34,193 nucleotides of DNA from the NCBI GenBank assembly GCA_021776345.1, contig JAJFGC010000042.1, forward strand, positions 1 through 34,193, in the 5' to 3' direction. Position numbers and translations under genes: made by a program. The notes beneath the pieces were generated by a model. It searched no databases, was not told where the DNA came from, and saw nothing but the letters and a program-made list of their open reading frames with translations. Positions 17,388 through 24,323 of this stretch are shown here, one piece after another. Within the stretch, counting starts at the first letter, position 1; each line of letters starts with the position of its first letter. The DNA is from Hyphococcus sp. Its GTDB lineage: Bacteria; Pseudomonadota; Alphaproteobacteria; Caulobacterales; Parvularculaceae.

Positions 17388-18220
17388 ATTCTTTTATAAG
17401 CGTCTGCGTCCGCACGAAATTGCAAGAGATCTCCAACGCGAAGGATCTCGCCTTCAGCCTCAACAGGATCAGCGACCAGCGGCAAAATATCCATCGGCAT
17501 CGGATCGCCGTTTGCCGTCGTCATGAGCATTACAGTTTCGCGACCGTCTTTTGTTCGCACCCAAATACTCGGTGGAATACCACCGCGAATGCAAAGGCTC
17601 GCGCATGCTTTATGGGTCTTTCCACGTGCAGGTTTCATTACGCCGAAAAAGCATTTTGAGTCCATGATTGTGCCAACAAGACGCGCTGTCCCGAGCGTCT
17701 CTTCCATGGGCGTTACAAACACAGGCAGATTCGTCCCGCCTTTGGGAAGAGAAATATTATCAGCTATATTCTCTGATGCTGCTGGTATCAGCCATTCATC
17801 TGCAAATGGCGGAACCTCAAGCATTTGACGGCCTTTTCGCTGAATAAGAAAGCCTGAAGCGGTTACCGGCGCATCAAGTAAATTTTCAAAATTTAACGCC
17901 GATGTGCACTTGCCTTGAGCGACAATTAATATCGTTCGAACGCCAAATGGCGCAGCCGGGTCAGGCATGCGGATCATTGGATAGGGATGTGTAGCCAAAA
18001 ACCCCGTGACGGTGTGCGTTGCATTGGTCAGCCATGCACCGGCGCCCGGATCGCCGAGCTCGTTGGCGATCAGCCAGCTCGCTCCACCAGCCCCGATCAG
18101 ACCCAATGGCAGGGCGCCCAGAAGAAATCGCCGATCAACCGCTGGCGCTTTGTCCCAGCCGATGAACATGTCATGGGGGTTTTTGTTTTCGGGATTAATG
18201 ACGCCTTCGGTCAAGGGCAT
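17384..18220 (-). CDS. Membrane-anchored periplasmic protein with Cys/His motif, redox locus
   Basis: I do not recognise a named family for this 278-residue protein. An N-terminal segment with DRRFLLGALP and one hydrophobic helix (about 30-53) could be a twin-arginine signal or a membrane anchor. The rest would be periplasmic. The notable feature is a dense motif at 182-217: GTIMDSKC (C190), HKAC (H203, C206), SLC (C210) and then IRGGIPP. The pattern Cys-x12-His-x2-Cys-x3-Cys looks like a metal or heme ligand set. The ATG overlaps the end of the Rieske/ferric-reductase gene by ten bases, so it is the last gene of the five-gene redox operon. It probably works with that protein in electron transfer. 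Confidence 0.75.
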   Translation of the reverse strand: MPLTEGVINPENKNPHDMFIGWDKAPAVDRRFLLGALPLGLIGAGGASWLIANELGDPGAGAWLTNATHTVTGFLATHPYPMIRMPDPAAPFGVRTILIVAQGKCTSALNFENLLDAPVTASGFLIQRKGRQMLEVPPFADEWLIPAASENIADNISLPKGGTNLPVFVTPMEETLGTARLVGTIMDSKCFFGVMKPARGKTHKACASLCIRGGIPPSIWVRTKDGRETVMLMTTANGDPMPMDILPLVADPVEAEGEILRVGDLLQFRADADAYKRI

Positions 18221-19284
18221 TGTGGTAATCTTCCCTGTACAGAAATAATTGCTGGTTCGGTGCGGGTGCCCGGCGGATTAGCCTTCGGGTCAACAAACAC
18301 GCGTCCATTTTCAATGCGTACATTGTAGGTGGCGATTTTTTCAGTAAATGGCGGCGGTGAAATGCCGTCGTCAGGCTTGTATTGCCAGCCATGCCAAGGG
18401 CAGGTGATGCAGCCGTCGATGACGCGACCTTCGCCTAAAGGACCGTTCTGATGGCGACAGGCATTCGTCACAGCAGAAATTTTGTCATCATAACGGAAGA
18501 TCGCGACGCGATCGCCCTTCGGCAACGGTGCGATCAGCGCGCGCATATTGGGAATGTCGTTTGGCGCTCCAACGTCAATCCATCCTTTGGTCTTGAGCGA
18601 TTTCATACCGCTGTCGGCGGCCCATTCGCGAAAGCCGGTATATAGATGCAAGCCGGAAACGATCAGAAACGCCGCGCCGGTAATGATCGGATAGACCATC
18701 GACTTTTCCATCATCAGCGCGCCAAGAACGATATGAAGAATAAGGAGCGCATAGGCTGGATAGACCAGCATGTGGAGCATCTTCCAAACCGGGGCAGACA
18801 GATTGTTGAGCCAAAAATCATGACTGGTCGCGGCCATTAGAAAGAGAATAAGGAAAGCTGCGAAACCCAGTGTTTCAAATGGGAACCCTGGAATCGAATC
18901 ATAAAGCGGATTGCTGGCAAACAAGGAAACAAATGGATTTAATGGGCCGCTACTATGATACCACAACAGCGCTAGGCCAAAATGCGCACTCGCCACAAGA
19001 AAAGTCATGACGCCGAGATGGCGACGATTGTAAAGCATCGGCAAAAATCTTGGCGACAATCGCGCTAAGGGCCCAATTACCAAAATGGCTGTTAGCATTG
19101 CGAACGCTGTTGCGCCAAGCGCGCGAATAAGAAGAACGACCGGGTCGGCTGTATGGCCGGAAGGGTGCGTTTGCAGACCGACCGCCATGAACACGCCAAT
19201 GAAAATCGCGACGGCGATAAAAACATAGACATCATAAACGGCCTTGTTTTTATTCCACTGGATGGCTTTGTACTCGTGGCCCAT
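18211..19284 (-). CDS. Ferric-reductase-like heme membrane domain fused to Rieske domain
   Basis: The protein has 357 residues. Residues about 18-215 form six or seven membrane helices of the ferric-reductase-like (YedZ/FRD) kind, with candidate heme ligands H101, H171 and H184 in SAHFGLALLWYH and LHMLVYPAYALLILH. A C-terminal Rieske domain follows (about 232-335), with cluster ligands C276 and H278 in NACRHQNGPLGEG and C295 and H298 in CPWHGW. No flavin or NAD(P)H domain is present, so electrons must come from or go to another protein, with the Rieske centre as relay. The start overlaps the stop of the preceding 52-codon gene by one base. The function is inferred only as a membrane electron-transfer unit. 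Confidence 0.85.
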   Translation of the reverse strand: MGHEYKAIQWNKNKAVYDVYVFIAVAIFIGVFMAVGLQTHPSGHTADPVVLLIRALGATAFAMLTAILVIGPLARLSPRFLPMLYNRRHLGVMTFLVASAHFGLALLWYHSSGPLNPFVSLFASNPLYDSIPGFPFETLGFAAFLILFLMAATSHDFWLNNLSAPVWKMLHMLVYPAYALLILHIVLGALMMEKSMVYPIITGAAFLIVSGLHLYTGFREWAADSGMKSLKTKGWIDVGAPNDIPNMRALIAPLPKGDRVAIFRYDDKISAVTNACRHQNGPLGEGRVIDGCITCPWHGWQYKPDDGISPPPFTEKIATYNVRIENGRVFVDPKANPPGTRTEPAIISVQGRLPQCP

Positions 19285-19442
19285 CAGTCAGCCTCTCCAG
19301 GGTTCAGTTTCTGAATTGCAGCGGGAAGTTCATCATAAGGCGTAACAGGACGAAGGTCCCAAAAAGTGAATGCTACAATAGCTGTCACCGGCGCAATGAT
19401 GAGCCATACCATTAGGTGCATGCGCCGATGAGGCCGTTTCAT
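19284..19442 (-). CDS. Small single-helix membrane protein (52 aa) of the redox operon
   Basis: This short gene runs from an ATG at 19442 to a TGA whose last base is the first base of the next ATG. The peptide starts MKRPHRRMHLMVWLII and has a positively charged N-terminus, one hydrophobic helix (about 9-28, with Trp residues at the edges) and a short acidic tail ending NPGEAD. Its start overlaps the preceding gene's stop (ATGA), so it is enclosed on both sides by coupled overlaps, which is strong evidence that it is translated. I do not know its family. I infer a small accessory subunit of the neighbouring heme-Rieske membrane protein. Confidence 0.72.
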   Translation of the reverse strand: MKRPHRRMHLMVWLIIAPVTAIVAFTFWDLRPVTPYDELPAAIQKLNPGEAD

Positions 19443-19672
19443 ATCTCTGCCTCATGCGCTTCGTTTATTTTTTTCATTGATAGAAAACGTAAAATCACAA
19501 ATGGCCAGAGGCCGACGCAGCCAAGAAAAATCATGGGGCGAAAAAAGATACTGGCGCCTTTAGCGGCATGGTCGATGCGCGTGACGCCGAAAGCGACAAA
19601 CAGCAACGCGACAATGACGCCAATGCCAAAATAAACACCAAGGCAGAACACGATAGCGTTTGCAAAAACCAT
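19439..19672 (-). CDS. Small two-helix membrane protein (77 aa) of the redox operon
   Basis: The 77-residue product has two hydrophobic helices (about 3-28 and 45-64) separated by a short basic/polar loop with TRIDHAAKGAS, and a charged C-terminal tail. I do not recognise the family. The ATG at 19672 follows the preceding gene's stop by one base; a TTG at 19705 is in frame but has no ribosome binding site and would overlap that gene. The end overlaps the 52-residue gene by four bases. It probably anchors or bridges the glutamate-synthase-like and ferric-reductase-like proteins, but this is inference from position only. Confidence 0.72.
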   Translation of the reverse strand: MVFANAIVFCLGVYFGIGVIVALLFVAFGVTRIDHAAKGASIFFRPMIFLGCVGLWPFVILRFLSMKKINEAHEAEI

Positions 19673-19673
19673 T

Positions 19674-21302
19674 TTAATGCAAACCCTTCGCGCTAACGCC
19701 GCCAAAGGCGATGCCGGTTAGCTCCGCCATTTCTTTTTTGAACGTCGTCAAATCATCAATGTTGAAATCAGAGAACTTGTGATGGCCGCAGGCGCGTGCC
19801 AGTAAACTCATCAGCTCTGTTGATGCTTCAAAAAACTGGGCGAGATGCTTTGCCGATGTTTCGATTTTCAGGCGAGCGCGTAAATTGTCTTTTTGGGTGG
19901 CAACGCCGACCGGGCAATTATCCGTATGGCATGCACGCATGCCAAGGCAGCCGATTGCTTGCATGGGGGCGTTTGACAATGCGATTGCGTCGGCGCCAAG
20001 CGCTAAAGCCTTGACGAAATCGGCAGGTTTTCGCAATCCGCCTGTTGCGATCAACGTAACGGTTGAGGCGCCGCTGGCGTCAAGATGACGGCGCGCGCGG
20101 GCAAGCGCTGGGATTGTCGGGACAGAGATATTGTCACGGAAAATAATTGGCGCGGCGCCAGTGCCGCCGCCGCGCCCATCGAGAATGATATAGTCGGCGC
20201 CAGCTTCGAGCGCAGCGTCGATATCTTTTTCAATATGTTGAGCAGAGAGTTTAAACCCAATCGGAATACCGCCAGTGCGCTCGTGCACTTCGTCGGCAAA
20301 ATCTTTAAACTGCGCGATCTCCGTCCAATCCGGAAATCGCGACGGAGAGATCGCGTCTTCGCCAGGCGCTAGTCCGCGAACGTCAGCGATCTCGTCCTTG
20401 ACTTTGCGTCCTGGCAGATGGCCGCCGGTGCCAGTCTTCGCGCCCTGGCCGCCTTTGAAGTGGAAAGCGGCGGATTCTTTGACCTTGTCCCATGAGAAGC
20501 CAAACCGCGCTGAAGCGAGTTCGTAAAAATAGCGGCTATTGGCGTGGCGCTCATCATCAAGCGATCCGCCTTCACCTGCGCAAATCCCTGTGCCCGCCAT
20601 CTCGGCGCCTTTTGCCAGGGCGATTTTTGCTTCGCGAGACAAAGCGCCAAAGCTCATATCAGAAACAAAAAGCGGTATATCCAGCTTCAGTGGTTTTTGT
20701 GCGCCGGGGCCAATGGTCACTGATGTGTCCACGGGCTCATCGTCAAGCAGAGGAACTTTGTGGAGTTGCGCTGTTAGCACCTGAATATCGTCCCACGTCG
20801 GAAGCTCATCGCGGGGCACGCCCATTGCGGAGACCACACCATGATGTCCGGTCTTGGAAAGACCGTCACGGGCATAGCCTTGTATCAGCCCTACAAAAGG
20901 TTCTTCGGATTCGGGATGTGTATCGGCATAAAGGCCTTGATAGTCATCGCGGTTGAAGGGTTGCGGGTGGTCCTTTGCCCAGGCCTTGATTTCATTTTCG
21001 TCGACCAGAACATTGCCACTTTTGATAACGGCTGAAAATTTCTGCAGGACCTCGTTATTGGCGTATTCGCTGACGCCAGAGTCGAATCGATAATCCCAAT
21101 TATGCAAACCGCAGATCAGATTCTGCCCGTCGACATGCCCGTCAGCGAGCAGGGCGCCGCGATGAAGGCAACGACCATATAAAACGGAAACCTCTTCGTC
21201 ATAGCGAATGATCACGAGATCAACATCTGCAACTAGCGCATAGGCAGGTTGACGATCTTTTAGTTCCGCCCACTTAGCGACCGTAACCCAATTTTGCTCC
21301 AT
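19674..21302 (-). CDS. Rieske domain fused to FMN-dependent glutamate-synthase-like protein
   Basis: The protein has 542 residues. An N-terminal Rieske domain (about 3-105) has C45 and H47 in GRCLHRGA and C64 and H67 in CGLHNW. The rest is the FMN/iron-sulfur barrel of glutamate synthase: PLFVSDMSFGALSREAK near 210-226, GGQGAKTGTGGHLPG at 284-298, GGGTGAAP at 378-385, GGLRKPADFVKA at 421-432 and the [3Fe-4S] ligands C452, C458 and C463 in CLGMRACHTDNC. The amidotransferase domain of true glutamate synthase is missing, so glutamine hydrolysis is not expected. It heads the five-gene minus-strand operon, diverges from the Rieske-ThDP gene, and has AAGGGCGTAAGG before its ATG. The substrate is unknown. 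Confidence 0.88.
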   Translation of the reverse strand: MEQNWVTVAKWAELKDRQPAYALVADVDLVIIRYDEEVSVLYGRCLHRGALLADGHVDGQNLICGLHNWDYRFDSGVSEYANNEVLQKFSAVIKSGNVLVDENEIKAWAKDHPQPFNRDDYQGLYADTHPESEEPFVGLIQGYARDGLSKTGHHGVVSAMGVPRDELPTWDDIQVLTAQLHKVPLLDDEPVDTSVTIGPGAQKPLKLDIPLFVSDMSFGALSREAKIALAKGAEMAGTGICAGEGGSLDDERHANSRYFYELASARFGFSWDKVKESAAFHFKGGQGAKTGTGGHLPGRKVKDEIADVRGLAPGEDAISPSRFPDWTEIAQFKDFADEVHERTGGIPIGFKLSAQHIEKDIDAALEAGADYIILDGRGGGTGAAPIIFRDNISVPTIPALARARRHLDASGASTVTLIATGGLRKPADFVKALALGADAIALSNAPMQAIGCLGMRACHTDNCPVGVATQKDNLRARLKIETSAKHLAQFFEASTELMSLLARACGHHKFSDFNIDDLTTFKKEMAELTGIAFGGVSAKGLH

Positions 21303-21506
21303 CCTTACGCCCTTTTCTTTCCGGCATCACTGCCAGTGAAATTGTGATTTGCATGATCCTATTGGGCTCGATCTAAATTGCAAAACACAATTCCAGTTTT
21401 GCGGGCCGGCCTCTTTATGTTCTCTTTTCTTTCCAGACTCTTTGGCAAAGCGCCCGTTTCAGGCGATAAAGAAGACTTAGGCAGCTGCGCCCTAGCGGAG
21501 AAAAGA
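21303..21506. promoter_or_regulatory. Divergent control region between two Rieske-fusion genes
   Basis: Both transcription units of the redox locus start from this stretch. On the minus strand TTGCAA (21383-21378), a 16-base spacer and TAGGAT (21361-21356) is a possible promoter for the glutamate-synthase-like gene. On the plus strand TTGCAT-N17-TCTAAA near 21349-21377 is a weaker candidate. AATTG and CAATT form an inverted repeat around seven bases at 21376-21392 and could bind a shared regulator. No convincing Crp or Fnr site is present. Confidence 0.35.
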
Positions 21507-21509
21507 ATG
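21497..21509 (+). promoter_or_regulatory. Ribosome binding site deciding the Rieske-ThDP start
   Basis: GGAG (21497-21500) lies six bases before the ATG at 21507. The reading frame is open 43 codons further upstream, through an ATG at 21417 and a TTG at 21378, but neither has a comparable site. Confidence 0.6.
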
Positions 21510-23498
21510 ACCGAAGCGCCAAACACTAACGACCTCGAATGGCATCTGGCGCTTGGGCTAGATGAATTGCCTGAGGGACGGGTGAAATCGGTGACCGTTG
21601 GCCGCAAGACATTGGCGCTTGTGCATTTTGATGGGCAATACGCAGCGATGGACAATCGCTGCCCGCATCAAGGTGGACCGCTTGGCGAAGGATCGATCGA
21701 GAAGGGCGTCGACGAAAAATGTTGGCTCAGATGTCCGTGGCATGGCTGGGATTTTGATCCATTGAGCGGCAAGCCGCCTGGCGGACACGAAGATTCAGGC
21801 CAGGAGATGTTTGAGGTAGAGGTTCGCTCGGGCGGCGTCTATGTCGGCATACCGCCGGAAAAACCACACACGCGCACCTCAACGGACGTCGTTGCGGAGA
21901 CGATGGTTAACTGGGGCGTCAAACGTGTTTTCGGCATGGTCGGGCACTCCAATCTTGGTCTAGCGGATGCGTTCCGGCTGCAGGAAGAAGCTGGCAATTT
22001 CAGCTATGTCGGCATTCGCCATGAGGGAGCCGCGTCGTTTGCCTGTTCGGGCTATGCAAAGCTAACCGGAAAGCCAGCGGCGTGTTTGTCCATTGCAGGC
22101 CCCGGCGCCACTAATCTCATGACCGGGTTGTGGGACGCGAAAGTTGATCGCGCACCCGTTATTGCCTGCGCGGGTCAGGTGCAGGTGCAGGTATTCTCGC
22201 CCTTCGCGTTTCAGGACATCGACTTGCACAGCGCATTTGCCCCTGTTGGGAAGTTCAACCAACTTATTTTGCATGCATCCAATTATGGAGAGATCACCAA
22301 TCTCGCGATGAAGACAGCGCTTGTTGAGCGCGATGTCTCCGTCATGATTTTTCCAGATGATGCGCAAACGCTGCCGGCGCCGGATGCAAAAGCCGGCAGC
22401 CCTGATGGGCGTCTCGCCGATCCCCGCATGGCGCCAACCAACGATGTATTAAAACAGGCGACGGACCAGATTTACGGCGCGAAGCAGCCGCTTATCATTG
22501 CGGGCTATGGCGCAAGAGAGTCGATGAACCATGTAATCGAACTCGCTGAAAATTTGAAATGCCCGGTTGTCACGACCTTTAAAGCAAAAGGACAGATTCC
22601 CGATACTCATCCGAACGCAGGCGGTGTTCTCGGGCGATCGGGAACGCCGATCGCGTCGTGGTTTATGAATGAATGCGATCTTATCATCGCAATCGGCTCA
22701 TCCTTTTCCCATCATACCGGTATCGAACCGTCCAAACCGATTGTGCAGATCGACATGGATCGAATGCACCTCGGCAAGGGACATGCAGTGTCGACGCCCG
22801 TCTGGGGAGAGATTGGCGAGACCTTACGACTGATGAAGAATGGCAGACCTTCCCGAGGGGCCGGCAAAGATCAGCTTGTTGAAATTGCTGAGCGCTGGGC
22901 CATATGGCGTAAGGAAAAAGAACGCCGTCTCGGCGATGATCGCGGCAAGGGGATCAATGCGGCGTCTTTGTTTGCTGCATTGACGAACGTAGCCCCCGCC
23001 AATGCCGTCATGCCGGTTGATGTCGGCAATAATACTTATTCCTTTGGGCGTTACTTTGAGCCTTGTGGGCAACGGATTTTGATGTCGGGTTATCTCGGCT
23101 CCATCGGCTTTGGGTTTCCCGCGGCGATGGGGGCTTGGGCGGCGACGCAAGATTTTGAAGAATATCGCGATCGTAAAGTGATTTCGATTTCCGGTGATGG
23201 CGGTTTTGGTCAGTATGCAATGGAATTCACGACGGCGGTTAAATACAATATGGATATCACGCATGTTTTGATGAATAATTGCGAGCTCGGCAAGATTTCA
23301 AAAGAACAGCGCAGCGGCGAATGGCCCGTTTGGCAGACGTCGTTGACCAACCCCAATTTCGCGGAGTTTGCAGAAAACTGCGGCGGGCTCGGTATTCAGG
23401 TAAGGGACAAGGCTGATCTCGAAGCCGCGCTCAAAAAAGCTATTGCCCATAGCGGGCCGGCGCTGGTCGAAGTCATGACCGATGCGGAATTGGTTTAG
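21507..23498 (+). CDS. Rieske domain fused to thiamine-diphosphate-dependent enzyme
   Basis: The protein has 663 residues. A Rieske domain (about 10-117) has C52 and H54 in NRCPHQGGPLGEG and C76 and H79 in CPWHGWDF. A complete ThDP enzyme of the acetolactate-synthase/pyruvate-oxidase type follows. It has the catalytic Glu E173 in RHEGAA, a central domain near 310-445 with GYGARESM and GSSFSHHTG, and the ThDP-binding signature from GDG at 563-565 to NN at 590-591. Such enzymes cleave or join 2-oxo acids. A fused Rieske centre suggests that electrons leave the active-site intermediate through iron-sulfur rather than flavin. It is divergent from the operon holding two further Rieske fusions. An alternative start at 21417 would add a basic, hydrophobic stretch, MFSFLSRLFGK. 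The stop overlaps the convergent crp-like gene by four bases. Confidence 0.88.
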   Translation: MTEAPNTNDLEWHLALGLDELPEGRVKSVTVGRKTLALVHFDGQYAAMDNRCPHQGGPLGEGSIEKGVDEKCWLRCPWHGWDFDPLSGKPPGGHEDSGQEMFEVEVRSGGVYVGIPPEKPHTRTSTDVVAETMVNWGVKRVFGMVGHSNLGLADAFRLQEEAGNFSYVGIRHEGAASFACSGYAKLTGKPAACLSIAGPGATNLMTGLWDAKVDRAPVIACAGQVQVQVFSPFAFQDIDLHSAFAPVGKFNQLILHASNYGEITNLAMKTALVERDVSVMIFPDDAQTLPAPDAKAGSPDGRLADPRMAPTNDVLKQATDQIYGAKQPLIIAGYGARESMNHVIELAENLKCPVVTTFKAKGQIPDTHPNAGGVLGRSGTPIASWFMNECDLIIAIGSSFSHHTGIEPSKPIVQIDMDRMHLGKGHAVSTPVWGEIGETLRLMKNGRPSRGAGKDQLVEIAERWAIWRKEKERRLGDDRGKGINAASLFAALTNVAPANAVMPVDVGNNTYSFGRYFEPCGQRILMSGYLGSIGFGFPAAMGAWAATQDFEEYRDRKVISISGDGGFGQYAMEFTTAVKYNMDITHVLMNNCELGKISKEQRSGEWPVWQTSLTNPNFAEFAENCGGLGIQVRDKADLEAALKKAIAHSGPALVEVMTDAELV

Positions 23499-24199
23499 GC
23501 GCCGCCCTCGCTTACTTCATGTAAAACGTCATCTTGCAATATGACGATACGGTCGTTTCGGCGATCGATGATTTTTTCGCCTTCCCAGGCGCGCAATTGC
23601 CGGTTAACGCTTTCGCGCAAGAGCCCCGCATGCGCGCCGAGCGTTGATTGCGACAAGGCAAGATCAATCATCACGCCGTCGTCAGTTTCAACGCCGTTCG
23701 ATTCGGCAAGACGGATCAATGTCCGCGCGAGGCGAGGGGCGGCGGCAAGGAGCGTTGCGTCTTCGACCATTTGAGATGTCGTGCGCAAACGCCTGCAAAG
23801 AATCTCAATAATTTTAAGCGCCGTTGGCGGATTATTTTCAAGAACAGAGATAAAGGCGCTTCGCGTCAATTCTAAAACGCGCGATGCCTCAATTGCTTGC
23901 GCTGTCGCCGTTCTGGCGCCGCCATCAAGCAGGGTAATCTCGCCAATGACATCGCCCGGTCCCATGAAAGCAAGAACGCACTCCTTGCCGTTAGCGGCAA
24001 TCGACGTGATCTTGATCTGACCGGAAAGCACCATCAGCATTGATCCGCCGGGATCTCCTTCGTGAAAGATAGCGGCGCGCGCGTTGTGCACTTTTGGCTG
24101 GGCGGCGCGCAATAGGTTTTCAAATGTCTTGTCGTCGAGCTCTTGAAAAAGGGGGTTCTTTTTTAACTCCCATTTCAAACTGTCATTCAGATCGCTCAT
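23495..24199 (-). CDS. Crp/Fnr-family regulator with CRP-like DNA recognition helix
   Basis: This 234-residue protein has an N-terminal cyclic-nucleotide-binding beta barrel (about 15-130), a dimer helix and a C-terminal winged helix. The nucleotide pocket motif GEITLLDGGARTAT (86-99) has the Glu (E87) and Arg-Thr (R96, T97) expected for cyclic nucleotide binding. No N-terminal Cys cluster is present, so it is not an Fnr-type oxygen sensor. The recognition helix LLRESVNRQL carries R195, E196 and R200, matching CRP R180, E181 and R185, the residues that read TGTGA. The ATG at 24199 is preferred: the frame is open to 24301, but that stretch is a terminator hairpin. CRP-like sites lie upstream of two genes in this window. 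Confidence 0.9.
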   Translation of the reverse strand: MSDLNDSLKWELKKNPLFQELDDKTFENLLRAAQPKVHNARAAIFHEGDPGGSMLMVLSGQIKITSIAANGKECVLAFMGPGDVIGEITLLDGGARTATAQAIEASRVLELTRSAFISVLENNPPTALKIIEILCRRLRTTSQMVEDATLLAAAPRLARTLIRLAESNGVETDDGVMIDLALSQSTLGAHAGLLRESVNRQLRAWEGEKIIDRRNDRIVILQDDVLHEVSEGGA

Positions 24200-24256
24200 A
24201 ATGCTCTCACAAATTAAATCGCCCCTCACTCTAAGCGGTGTTTGTGGCAATGAAAA

Positions 24257-24315
24257 CGGCCCGGAGAAATTCTCCGGGCCGTTGCCTTGAGCTTGGCTCA
24301 ATCAATATTTATTGA
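24257..24315 (-). terminator. Terminator with three stacked hairpins after the 972-residue gene
   Basis: Reading on the minus strand after the stop at 24324, three perfect hairpins follow in a row: TCAAT/ATTGA (24302-24315), TTGAGC/GCTCAA with a three-base loop (24287-24301) and CGGCCCGGAGAA/TTCTCCGGGCCG (24257-24281). TTTT follows the last stem. The last is a strong intrinsic terminator; the first two may stop exonucleases or be spacers. It lies between the 972-residue gene and the crp-like gene. Confidence 0.82.
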
Positions 24316-24323
24316 GATCGCCG

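Noticed and set aside
21343-21358. Possible CRP or Fnr site TGTGA-like in the divergent Rieske control region
   Set aside because: Only the first half matches; the second half TGATC does not fit TCACA or ATCAA.
24200-24301. Upstream extension of the crp-like reading frame to 24301
   Set aside because: The added codons are made of a perfect terminator hairpin and its flanks; the ATG at 24199 with GAGAG upstream gives the normal family N-terminus.
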